From positions 15,629,001-15,693,000 of the forward strand of contig OX291553.1 of NCBI GenBank assembly GCA_946406115.1: a DNA stretch of 64,000 nt, in the 5' to 3' direction. This document shows, piece after piece, positions 29,573-39,640 of the stretch. Numbering within the stretch: the first letter of the stretch is position 1; each line of letters starts with the position of its first letter. Under the pieces are notes generated by a model that was given only the letters and a program-made list of their open reading frames with translations, had not been told where the DNA came from and searched no databases. This DNA comes from Apoda limacodes. Taxonomy: Eukaryota > Arthropoda > Insecta > Lepidoptera > Limacodidae. The translations under genes were made by a program, and so were the position numbers.

Positions 29573-31472
29573 GTACTCCGCAACCATTGTTGCTGGGGAT
29601 ACCCTTACCCAACCTCTGCCTTCTAAATCCGGACTCTACTTCCAGGAAGAAGGCGAGCTCGTTGTATCTGATTCCTCTTGGAAACTTGTAATATACAAAA
29701 ACTTAGAACCGTTATTTTTATCTCGCGACTCTCTAAAACGATTAGCTAATAACTACAAAACTTTAATTAATAGTAAACAATACAATACTCACAATACTAA
29801 AACAACTAGTTCTTTTCTTAACATAAACATTAATCGTATAGACTCTCGGTTAGCAGAGCTCTCCTACTACACTTCTAATAACAGACGTATGAAACGTGAA
29901 TTAATAGATGGTCTCAGTTCCGTACTTAAATGGCTAATAGGCACACCTGACGCGAAAGACGCTTCACGTTATGATAAGTGTATAGAGCTTTTAGAAAAAC
30001 AAGAATTAGAAACCTCAGAAATTCTAAAACAACAATTACAAATAATTTCGTCTACTGTAACAAATTTTAATGAAACTATCATAAAAATATCATACGATGA
30101 ACACATTATTAATGAAAATATTAACCGACTTAGTACTTATCTAAACAATACGAGTAAACTCATTTTCGATTTAAAAGTTAGTGAAGAATTATCTACAATT
30201 TCTATTCAAATCCTAGAATCCATAATGTCATTAGAACAAGAAATTGATGACATTTTAACAAGCATTCTATTTATTAAATCAGGTGCTATACACCCATCAG
30301 TAATTTCATCAGAAAAAGTTTATAAAGAATTATTAGCATCTAATCACGTAAGAAACGATAAAAATCTTGTAGCGCCTATAACAATATCTAATATACACAT
30401 AATCTTAGAATCCGCAACTCTAACATCTTATATTTATATGAATAAACTAGTTTATATTTTAGATTTTCCACTTATTAAAAATGATAAATTTTATAAATAT
30501 CATATATATTCTATTCCTATACCGCATTCCAACTCCTCTATTTACTCCACTATCCTTCCTGAGCAAACATACCTAGCGACTAGTTCCACTCGTCAACAAT
30601 ATGTGATGTTCAGCACAATGGAGACCTGTAAAACATATGCGCCGGAGAAAGCAGTCTGTAAAAAACTACCCGTCTACAACTTCAACACGCGTCCAACATG
30701 CGAAATGGCCGTTTTACTAAGTACAACTAAAGAAATACCCAATATCTGCGAAATAACTACATTTGCTGCATATATCAACACATTCCAACCCATCAGAAAC
30801 AACAAATGGATATACATCTTAAACCGTAAGACACCAGGTGTTCTGCAATGTGGAGATACTACCAGTCATCATCAATTACATGGCACCGGTATATTAAGTA
30901 TTAATAAAGGTTGCAAATTATATACTGGATTTGTAACACTGTCAGCAACAGAAGATATAACAACAAATATTACCCATCCTATAATCACAGTGGATATCGA
31001 CGAAAACTGCATCGAATTCACTAAAAACAAAGAACCACCAGAACTCATACATATTAAAATGAACGATCTTCCTCTCGACTCACTTCACACAATGAAACAA
31101 GAGATCAAAGAATACGCTCAGCGCCTGAAAGACAACGAAAAATCTTTTATGCAAAAACACAGCAATAAATTTTCTGCTTTCAGTTATGTCATGGGTTTAA
31201 TCATGCTCAGCTTCATATTATACAAATGCTTCCCATGGCATTACCTTATACGCCAGTTTCGACAACGACATCCGGACGAACATAGAAATGGTTGCATACA
31301 AATATTCAACAACTGCTTTGGCCGATCAAATAGAAGACATCATGTATCAATACCGTTAGAAGCAATCCCGCAAAATAACTCATCGTGCATATCAGAAGAC
31401 GAAGAAGAAGCCAGAGTTACTTATAACTCAATTAATCAAAGATCGGGTAGACAACCCCAATCTTTATTCTAA
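29573..31472 (+). CDS. env: Envelope fusion protein, main exon (baculovirus F-like)
   Basis: Open from an acceptor (TTTCTTCATTCCAG, ending 29572) to TAA 31470-31472, about 632 codons; the first ATG in the exon (29889) lies mid-protein at the processing site, so the true start must come from an upstream exon (see 24028-24056). A furin-type site RMKR (29886-29897) is followed by a hydrophobic segment (ELIDGLSSVLKWLIG) placed like the fusion peptide of errantiviral and baculoviral F proteins. A Cys-rich region lies in the middle (CKTYAPEKAVC). One transmembrane segment near 31177-31233 precedes a ~75-residue cytoplasmic tail. It would mediate membrane fusion. No lesion seen; the joined protein is not given here. 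Confidence 0.9.
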
Positions 31473-31481
31473 GGGGGGAGG
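31471..31481 (+). other. Polypurine tract
   Basis: AAGGGGGGAGG directly abuts the 3' LTR and overlaps the env stop codon; it is the expected primer for plus-strand DNA synthesis. Confidence 0.9.
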
Positions 31482-31898
31482 TGTTATGTTGTGACCATAA
31501 CCATTGTTTACAATACAAACATGTACTTAGGTAATAAGCTAGTAATGTAGATTCGTAATAGACTAATTGTAAATGTTATAGCAGTTAAGTAATTATCTAA
31601 TTGTCTAATGTCTCATCCCTTAACATTATTTGCCTTTCTCATTCCTTAATATTGTTTATGCTTCTCATCGTCGTGAACCTTGTACCATTAGAAATAAGCT
31701 ACCTCATTAGTAAATATGTAAACATCCCATTTTGTTCCTTTATATACCACTCCTCTCTCCAGAGCTCAGTCACTTCTCAACTCTCGTCTCGATCACTAGT
31801 TCCTTAGAATATTTCTATATCTGTAATACTTTATAATAAATTGTGTGTTTAATAAAATTAGTTTTTAAAAATACAAGTTTTGTTCTCACTGCGTAACA
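31482..31898 (+). repeat. 3' LTR
   Basis: 417 bp, no difference from the 5' LTR found by eye; carries the operative polyadenylation signals. Confidence 0.95.
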
Positions 31899-32735
31899 GC
31901 AGTGGATCGAACGTGCAAAGGTACTTAACCTTCAGGCATGGAAAATGGTTTTTGTGTGCGTAATTTATTCGACAAAGTATAAAATGTGTCTGCTATTCTA
32001 CTTAATAATATTTGAGCTGTGCCGTCATAGCAGATATTTTTCAATCTGCAATATTTAAAAATATATTCTACATATTTTCGTTACATTACTTACACAATAA
32101 GTGTATGCACTAATAATGTTATTTTCTAATATAACATGTGGATTAAAATAAGCAAATATCCGGAGCTTAAAAGGGTGTCAAACATTTGAACACTTATTTT
32201 AAGGCTATTTTAAAATTGATATAAATATTTGTGCAAATTTTGTTTAAATATGTGCACTTCGCCATCCCGAATTGTTTCAATACGAGTACACATATTTGAG
32301 AAAAACTTTTGCGTTCCCAGCCTTATTTGTACAAAGTCAGTCGCGTGTCATTAGATGTATTAAGTTGTTTCGAAGGAGCTGAGTACCTATATGGAATCCA
32401 AAGAGTAGGAATCTTTGTTTATACTAAGTATATGATACTCTGGGGCCGGCGTTATCGATAACAATTTTAAATGTATTTATAAATTTTATATTCAGTAAGA
32501 TTCCAAATATATTTACCTAAATTTTCCTTAATTGATTTTCAGTAAGCATATATAAGAATAATCATTATATCTGAGGAACGTATATTACGTGTATGTCTGT
32601 GGAGAATTAATTTCAGATTGGCAGTACTGATATTCATTGCGTGAAATATGCCTGCCATAAACTTTCTGAACACGTCCTGCCAACGTAAACAGCCATTAAT
32701 AAATGTGTTGCACACAAAAAAGGATAACGCTGTGT
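31899..32735 (+). repeat. Repeat X, right half after the retrotransposon
   Basis: Starts with the duplicated GCAG, then TGGATCGAACGTGC and GGCATGGAAAATGG. Ends around 32635-32730 with GCGTGAAATATGCCTGCC and ACACGTCCTGCC, the same 3' end as the 21480-22500 copy. Confidence 0.7.
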
Positions 32736-33439
32736 TGTTATTGTGTGATTACATGTAAGAACCTACAATGGACTAAGTCTTATGTACTAGTGGACCTGTA
32801 AGCATTAATGATGAATAATGTACTGTGAACACGATATTCATCTAGAGAAGAGATGAAAATATTTTCTTTATTTGGTCTAGTAATGGCATAAAAGGAACAC
32901 CATAAGTAATTTACTATAAGTATAACTTTGAGTTTCAAATTGATGAAATTATAATTTAACCGAGGACCGTTTAAACTTGGTTAAAATAATTTCATTTAGT
33001 ATTAAACAAGACTTACTAAAATCCTATTAGCATGATTGTTATGTAACAAACACGACAACTTTGCTTGGTTAGTTACAAGCATTTTAATATTATTTTAGAA
33101 GTAAATCTCTGATTACTTTCAATCAATCAAGATGCGTCCAAATCCTAATGCCTTATCAAGTGTTAACCAAATAAGCTGTTTATCTTATTTTAAGTATGTG
33201 TAAAGAAGGTTCAAAAATTTGAGTATTCGAGTAACTTGATCACCATTAGTTACAGTACTCCATAACGAATTCTCGATCAACACTAATTACAGTACTCAAT
33301 TACAATATCGACATTGTAATAAATAAAACTGTCTTTGAATAAAATCATTAAAAAAAAAATATTTAGATAAAAAAATATCATTTGAGGATTCAAAAGTTTT
33401 TGTAAATAAGTACATATAGTTTGGGGTTATTATTTTTTT
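32736..33439. other. Intergenic, nothing recognised
   Basis: AT-rich. A short direct repeat ATTACAGTACTC occurs at about 33248 and 33285. No gene. Confidence 0.4.
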
Positions 33440-33640
33440 TTCTAATACGCTACGACATGCGACCATATCTTGCACATGCTTCTTTGGGATGAATCGTACT
33501 TGCAGTGCAGTATCAGAGTGTGGCCTTAAATGTTTTAGCCGGCCGCTCGAGCGCTCGAGCGGTCGAATATGTAATTTGAAAATGGGAAGAACTTTTTTAA
33601 ACCCAAACATTGATAACTGAAGGGATAACTCACCAAGTTT
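33440..33640 (-). repeat. Dispersed repeat E, copy 1, with a 20-bp palindrome
   Basis: In reverse it matches 42615-42830: GATGAGTTATC-like start, CGACCGCTC...GGCCGGCTAAAACAT, CTGATACTG, GCAAGTACGAT and CCCAAAGAAG. A perfect 20-bp palindrome of nested CTCGAG units lies at 33543-33562; the other copy has a single unit. Confidence 0.75.
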
Positions 33641-33779
33641 TATTTAAATTTTTCTTATAGTTTAATTGATAATAGTCCTTTTAAACAACTGTATCCATGC
33701 TAACCTAAATACTTTTGAAAAAAATATATTTAGATATCTTCAAATATTACTTAAATAAGTACTGAGGCAAGATAAATTT

Positions 33780-33930
33780 TGCATTGAACATACGTAGTGG
33801 CAGAATTCGCGAAAACTTTTAATTACTTTCCTCCTGCTACCTTGTTGCGAAAGTTTGGAGAGAGTGGGGCAGTGTGGTGTTAAAATATTACTTATAAAAA
33901 CTCAAGTAATTTCTTTTTATAATATTTATG
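33780..33930 (+). repeat. Dispersed repeat D, copy 2
   Basis: AACTTTTAATTACTTTCC ... CTACCTTGTTGCGAAAG ... TTAAAATATTACTTATAAA corresponds to 13765-13875. Confidence 0.65.
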
Positions 33931-34719
33931 AATAAAGCAAGGAATGAGGGAAAAAGTGTGGTTGAACCTGAAACTGAAATTTTTGTCAAAAAAAAGTGGG
34001 AAAAAGTTTTCGATAGTTTGTGCGTTTAGCCGGAATAATGAATCTGAAATATAACATACATATATATTTATAAATTAGTTGGTTGATTAAGTTATAAAAA
34101 CCACTAATCAATTAAGAAAACTTTAATAAAGTGAAGGGTTAATTTGCATAATAAGAATTTTCTAAAGTGGGAATAAACATGTCTCCAAAATTGTCAGTTT
34201 TCGGTATACCATTTAACTTACGTTTTTCAAGATTGTTTTTTCCGGAATCAAAAATAAAATAGTTCAAAGATAAAAAATATAATATTTAAATAAACTCTGG
34301 ACATTAATTTATCAAGAAAACGTTGTTCCTAGTTCAAAATATCTGGTTCGCCTTTATATACCTACCTATTAGCATACAAACATGAACAGATGTTTTTTCA
34401 TTAATAAAAGTGTAAAAAAAGCGGCCTTGTGCGTGTCATACACGCATTAAATTAGGGTCCCGTAGAATGAGAAGTTGTTAAAAAAATTATTGCGGATATC
34501 TGAAAAACTTGTAAACCGTTATACGTATGAAGCTGAGTATTTTTTTAAGATTCTTGACCAGACGGCTTAAAAATTAGAGGAAGAAACAAAACTTAAGGAA
34601 AACTTAAAACTTAACTCGCAAGATTTACATCTAAGAAAATGTGTTTTTTAAGATCTATTCAATGAGAACAGGGTGTGCGAAAAAATATTATTTGGTCTTG
34701 CAGCTCAAAATGTCATCAT
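33931..34719. other. Intergenic, nothing recognised
   Basis: AT-rich; TGCGTGTCATACACGCATTAA near 34430 and GGGTCCCGTAGAATG near 34455 hint at a worn A-type repeat. Confidence 0.35.
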
Positions 34720-34830
34720 CAGAATCATCATATCAGCCTATATTGGTCCACTGCTGTCCATGAGCCTTCTCTTCGGCGCGCCGTTTCTCTCATACCTGTC
34801 CCTTCCGCACCCAGCCACGACGTTTAAATC
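34720..34830 (-). mobile_element. RTE-type LINE 3' tail fragment
   Basis: ATCAGCCTATATTGGTCCAC and TGCTGTCCATGAGCCTTCTC are, in reverse, the phrase found at the 3' end of RTE elements here (compare GTTCAGCAGTGAACGTCTTC at 49320-49340). Confidence 0.55.
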
Positions 34831-35036
34831 TTATTTTAATTATCTCATTTACGTAATGCTGATGTTATAACAGTCTTTTGAAATTTAACAACTATGTATT
34901 ATAAAAACAAAACAAAAATATACGTATATAGTTTTCATTTTTCTTTTGTAAATGTTTAAAAATCTTTAAAATATTGACAATAATCTCTATCGAGATAATT
35001 TTTACTAGTCGCTTTATGTACAGACTATATAATACA

Positions 35037-35289
35037 CTAGCTTTTGCCCGCGGTTTCACCCGCCCTAAATTCGGCTATCGTTGTAGGATTTGAACGGCAT
35101 CTCCTCAATTATAGAAAAAACAAACTGACTCACACTTGACGTTTTTAAGTAGTCCATGTCCTTTCTCGGGACTCAATTTATCTCAATGATAAATTTCATC
35201 TTAATCGGTACAGAAGTTTAAGCGTAAAGAGGTAACAGACAGCACACAGGCAGACAGAGTTACTTTCGCATTTATAATATTCGTATGGA
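35037..35289 (-). mobile_element. Complete short Helitron
   Basis: On the - strand it starts A|TCCATACGAATATTATAAA with a T on the + strand at 35290, contains the GAGTTACTTTCGCATTTATAA and CACACTTGACGTTTTTAAG words, and ends GGGCAAAAG-CTAG|T (CTAG 35037-35040). 253 bp, no coding capacity. Confidence 0.82.
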
Positions 35290-36084
35290 TTTAAGTATAT
35301 ACTGCAAATCTTATCTAATTAGTTTGATTAAAATCTGATGACCTTGTCAACTACCATATCTATACAAAAGAAAGTACAAAAAAACATAAGTCAAAATCCC
35401 TGACTGTCTGTCTTCTAAGTACCTACACGATAAATAATTAAGTTTAAGTTAAAATAATTAATTAACAACATATACAGCATGTTTTTTATTACACTTAGGT
35501 TGAAATAAAAGAGAAATAGTAAAATTACATAACAAATAATTTTTTTCACATAAGAATTCATAATACAACTTAAGCATATAATATAACTTCGTATTTCAAA
35601 GTGTTTGACTGACGGAGCGTAAAATCACATCTGTGCCTACTACTGAGTTTTATAAAAGGAGATTCCATTTTGAAAGAAAATGAAAGTTTTTACTCAATAA
35701 AATTGTTCTACGCTTTTAACTAAGTTTAAACTTTAAAATACCTACGTACTAAAGTATTTCAAAATTGTAGTGTATTTTAAAGAAAATTTTATTTTACAGG
35801 AAGTGAAGTAAATTCTTTTAATTGACAACTTATTTACTTATGTTAAAATGTAATAAAACAGTGTTTTAAGTAAATGTAAAAGGTTCTATGCATTATATTC
35901 AATTATTCATGGAATTTTAACACAAAAAATATAATTTAAATCTTCCCTGCCGTTTAGGAGATCAGTAACACACCGACTGCAGCGCCACCTGCCGGGTCCA
36001 ATTGTGTTTTTAAACCATCCAGGAACCCATTGAAATATTCAGACAAAATTTCACCTAAATCGTTCCAGCCGTTTAGGAGGAGTT
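35290..36084. other. Intergenic, nothing coding
   Basis: AT-rich. 35945-36080 contains CTGCCGTTTAGGAGATC and GCCACCTGCCGGG, words typical of other lepidopteran interspersed repeats, running into the Helitron fragment. Confidence 0.4.
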
Positions 36085-36282
36085 AGATGACAAACGCTCA
36101 ACGACAACTACAGAAGAATTATCCGTAGGAAAAAATCCGACTCACACTTGGCGTTTTCAAGTAGCCTATGCCCCTTCCTGGGACTCATACTATCCCCAAA
36201 CCAAATTTTATCTTAATCCGTATAGTGGTTTAAGCACGAAGAAGTAACAAAGTTACTTTCGCATTTGTAATATCGGTATGGA
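36085..36282 (-). mobile_element. Helitron 5'-end fragment
   Basis: On the - strand it starts A|TCCATACCGATATTACAAA and carries the same internal words as 35037-35289, including the CACACTTGGCG segment. The CTAG end is lost where it joins another repeat. Confidence 0.7.
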
Positions 36283-36792
36283 TTAAAATAAATAATATAT
36301 ACATATAAATGCATTATATAAAGTATCAGCTTACAAGAAATGATGGTTCCTTAATGCAATTATATTTGATGTAATATTTTGCTTATACTTAAAACAAGCA
36401 TTTTCCCGCGACTTTGTCTGCTTGGACTTTGGACAGAAAGCTTTTAACTGTTTATGTTTTTACCAATAAATAATATTACATTTTCATATTACTTATATAT
36501 TTTTACAATGTTTTGCTTTTTTTAATTTCATGATGTGCGTTGTTATATTATATTATATATGTCATTTAATCAATCAGTTTCTTTGATATACAGATGTAAC
36601 GTTATGATATGATTATTAAATATGTTGAGAGGTTGCGCAGCTTTAATGTCTTATGGTAAAAAAATTCATAAACTTATAGCTTAGCTAGCGAAGAAGTCGT
36701 TATACGTCTATGATCTATCCGGTGGACATTTAGGTGACAGATTATTCTAATCGCGAAGTAAAAAAGGCCATGTATCTAAAGTATCATGCATA

Positions 36793-37246
36793 AAAAAAAA
36801 ATTAGCCAACTGCGAGTTGGACTCGCGCACGAAGGGTTGTGTACCATTATCTATAAAAACGGCAAAAAAACCACGTTTGTTGTATGGGAGCCCACCTTAT
36901 ATATTTGTGTTATTTTAATTTAATTATTCTTTTTTAAAGTGAATATATAACTAAATATTCTGTGGATATTTCAAGCGTCTAACTGTTGCCGTTATCAATA
37001 TCGAGCAAAAACGACCAAAAAAATCACGTTTGGTGTATGGAATCCACCTGAAATATTTATTTTTTTCTGTTTTTTAGTACTTTTTATTATAGCGGTAATA
37101 GAAATATATCTTCTGTAAAAATTTAAACTGTCTGACTACCGCGGTTCATGAGATACAGCCTGGTGACAGACGGACGGACGGTCGGACAGCGAAGTCTTAG
37201 TAATAGGGTCCCGTTTTTTACCCTTTGTGTACGGAACCCTAAAAAC
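36793..37246 (+). repeat. Dispersed repeat A, near full length
   Basis: From CCAACTGCGAGTTGGACTCG through TATCAATATCGAGCAAAAA and CATGAGATACAGCCTGGTG to ACGGACGGACGG ... TGTACGGAACCCTAAAA. Co-linear with 46450-46872 and, in reverse, 51330-51650. Non-coding; a common lepidopteran interspersed repeat of unclear class. Confidence 0.78.
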
Positions 37247-38270
37247 TAACACATAAAAGCAAAAAAGGTTTTAAATTATTTATCGTTAAAGAACTCTTGT
37301 ACATTGTAATAAAAAGTAATAAAAATAGATTTACGTCACGGATTGCTGATAGAAGTTTATTATATGTATTTGTAGCCATGACAAGTACACTTGTATACAA
37401 AAGAGTACACTATGAGGTTTTATAAGAGTTTTTTTTACAAATAATGAAGGTTCAAAAATATAAAGGGATGGAAAAGTTAAAATTTTATATTGTGCAAAAT
37501 AAGGCTTAGAACTATGTCTTTTTGCACATAGCTCAAACGTTGAATTGCCCCAAACATAATTTACGTACTTGCCTACACATTTTAACATTTGCAATAAATT
37601 AAAATGAGAAGGAAAGTATTGGTAAAAATGTATTGAAACAGGAAATTGAGTTGTGAGTGCAAGCAATCCTTTCAGCATTCAAATCATATTTTAAGACCTG
37701 CACGTTTTTACGTAGCAGCACGGATTTATAAATTCGTCACATCGGATCAAACAGATGAAAAAGTAAAAAATTTGACGATTCGAAAGAGCTGTTCAAAAGT
37801 ATACTTAAAATTTGAGTTGAGTTTGATATCTTAGTTCGAAATATCAGAATAGACCATTTGATTGCATTTTTTAAATCAAAACTTGTACCTACATACATTC
37901 ACATACATACGCATAAGCATATATATATACATATATAAATATACACACACATGAAAAGTGCTTATTCTTTTTATTTCTGTCTAAACTGAAGTTTAATTAA
38001 AGCGCTTGCTTTGACTGAAGACAAAGAAACCAGCAACACAGCACGAGAAAGCTCAGAAAAAAAGCAATTCGTTCGGGCGGCGTTGTGCCTACCGGAAATT
38101 ACTAAATTTCAAATATCCCGCGTCTCACCACCCATATAGACATAGCTGTTCATAGGTAGGCACATTACTTGTCATTAAAATTATAATGGCTTTGGCAATT
38201 AATTTATTGTCGCGGCCGAATAACATTCATCTATAAAAAAACTATGCGAAGTTAAGCAACAGTACCTGGG
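37247..38270. other. Intergenic, nothing recognised
   Basis: AT-rich with a TATATATACATATATAAATA-type low-complexity stretch near 37920. Two overlapping short frames on opposite strands (37331-37834) have no motif. Confidence 0.4.
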
Positions 38271-38271
38271 G

Positions 38272-38370
38272 CAGCTTTGCTCGTTTTTTTTTAATAACGC
38301 CATCTTTTGTCAAGTAGCTTAAGTGTTGCTTAACAACGCCATCTATTGTCGAGGTGCTTTAGTGTTGCTG
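38272..38370 (+). repeat. Short repeat F with tandem AACGCCATC units
   Basis: TTAATAACGCCATCTTTTG ... TTAAGTGTTGCTTAACAACGCCATCTATTG ... TTTAGTGTTGC is a two-unit tandem; a single unit recurs at 40178-40234. Confidence 0.6.
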
Positions 38371-38809
38371 TGTGGGTAAAAATAATAGTATTACTACTAT
38401 ATAGATGTCAGGAAGAGTCATATTTTTCAGTTTATCATTGCCTGAAGACATGGATAAAACGACATTTTCTATTAATGAAACGTAGCTAGATCGATTAATC
38501 GCCCCCGAAATCCTCTGCATACTATATTTTATAAAAATCATTGAAGCCGTTACCGAGATTCAGATTATTTATCTATATATAAACATATATACAAGAATTG
38601 CTAGTTTTAAGGTATTAGATAGATAGATAGGATTTTTTGGATTCGAAGTTTTTGAATTGAAATTCGAAAATATAAACAAAATTTCAATCGAGAAGACACG
38701 GTTTTAGGTTGTCAAACATAGATAATCCAGTGATCGAGTTAAGTAATAATCGAAAATCACATCTGACTTCGAGTTCACGTAGTGATACTGATTACAGGTC
38801 GTGATCGTT

Positions 38810-39249
38810 GTGTTGCCAGATCAGAGGTTTTCCCCCCTAGATTTAGGGGTTTCTCAACCGAGTTAGGGGCAGAATAGGGGGAAAGAATATAAGGGGGTTT
38901 TTTAGGGAAAATTTCAAAAACACGCCAAATACAGTTTCTTTGTTATTGTATATCACGTTCCTGACCTGATGTTTCGTATTGATCTTTTTTCACCATCTTT
39001 TATTACTCGAGAGTACAAGTCAGCAGTCGGTCGACCGGTCGACCGATGCTGCCGCCACGAGAGAATGACGGTGAGAATAGTAAGTTTACTAGAGAGACAA
39101 CTTCATGGACTAGCGCTAAAATTTATCGATACTTTGATTCTGATGGCCATGGCCCATGCCACCATCCGCTTGGTGATGGCATCCTAGGGGATTTCTGGGG
39201 GGAAATCAAATCAGTCTAGGGGTACGTCGCCGAGACCATCTGGCAACAC
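38810..39249. mobile_element. 440-bp MITE ending in GTGTTGCCAGAT
   Basis: GTGTTGCCAGAT at 38810-38821 is perfectly inverted at 39238-39249. Inside, GGGGAAA/TTTCCCC runs near both ends extend the inverted match loosely. A perfect 20-bp palindrome of GTCGAC units lies at 39027-39046. The 72-codon frame inside has no motif. Transposon superfamily is unknown. Confidence 0.6.
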
Positions 39250-39479
39250 TGACTACACAAAAAATCATTTCGACAGACATCTAAACTATGTTTTCCAATT
39301 ATTATTCAAGCTTATACATTTTAAGACCTGCTAAACAAACTTTATAGAAAAAACTATTGAGTAAACGCTTTGTATATGTTTAAGGCTCCGTCACGATTTA
39401 CGTTAGGTATATACTTTTTTAATTGTATGTTTTTTCAGACAAATAGTTACGTTCAATAGTTTAAAAAAAATCTCTGCTT

Positions 39480-39640
39480 CCTTGCATTTAAACTGTCGGT
39501 TATGGCCTTATGGACGGCTTGAAACTCAGAGTTTAGTGTCAACTAGTACGATAACGTTTGCCAATTCGCGCTGGGTGACTATGGCCTAATCCTCCTTTCT
39601 CTAAGTAAGAGCCTGTGCATTTTACGAAGCAAATAATATA
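39480..39640 (+). repeat. Dispersed LINE/RTE-tail-type repeat, second copy
   Basis: Shares GCCAATTCGCGCTGGGTGA, GACTATGGCCTAATCCTCC and GAGCCTGTGCA with 5960-6140. Confidence 0.6.

Larger units (their letters stand above)
23476..31898 (+). mobile_element. Complete Ty3/gypsy errantivirus-like LTR retrotransposon with env
   Basis: 8423 bp. Two 417-bp LTRs (TGTTATG...GTAACA) look identical by eye and are flanked by a 4-bp GCAG duplication (23472-23475, 31899-31902). A tRNA-Ser-type primer-binding site follows the 5' LTR and a polypurine tract AAGGGGGGAGG precedes the 3' LTR. Gag, Pol and Env frames are open. Gag-Pol uses a -1 frameshift and Env appears to be spliced. This organisation matches errantiviruses of the gypsy/17.6/297/TED group, which can behave as insect endogenous retroviruses. 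The identical LTRs and intact frames indicate a recent insertion; activity is inferred, not shown. Confidence 0.96.

Noticed and set aside
38969..39187. Transposase remnant in the GTGTTGCCAGAT element
   Set aside because: The 72-residue frame has no catalytic motif and includes the palindrome; treated as non-coding.
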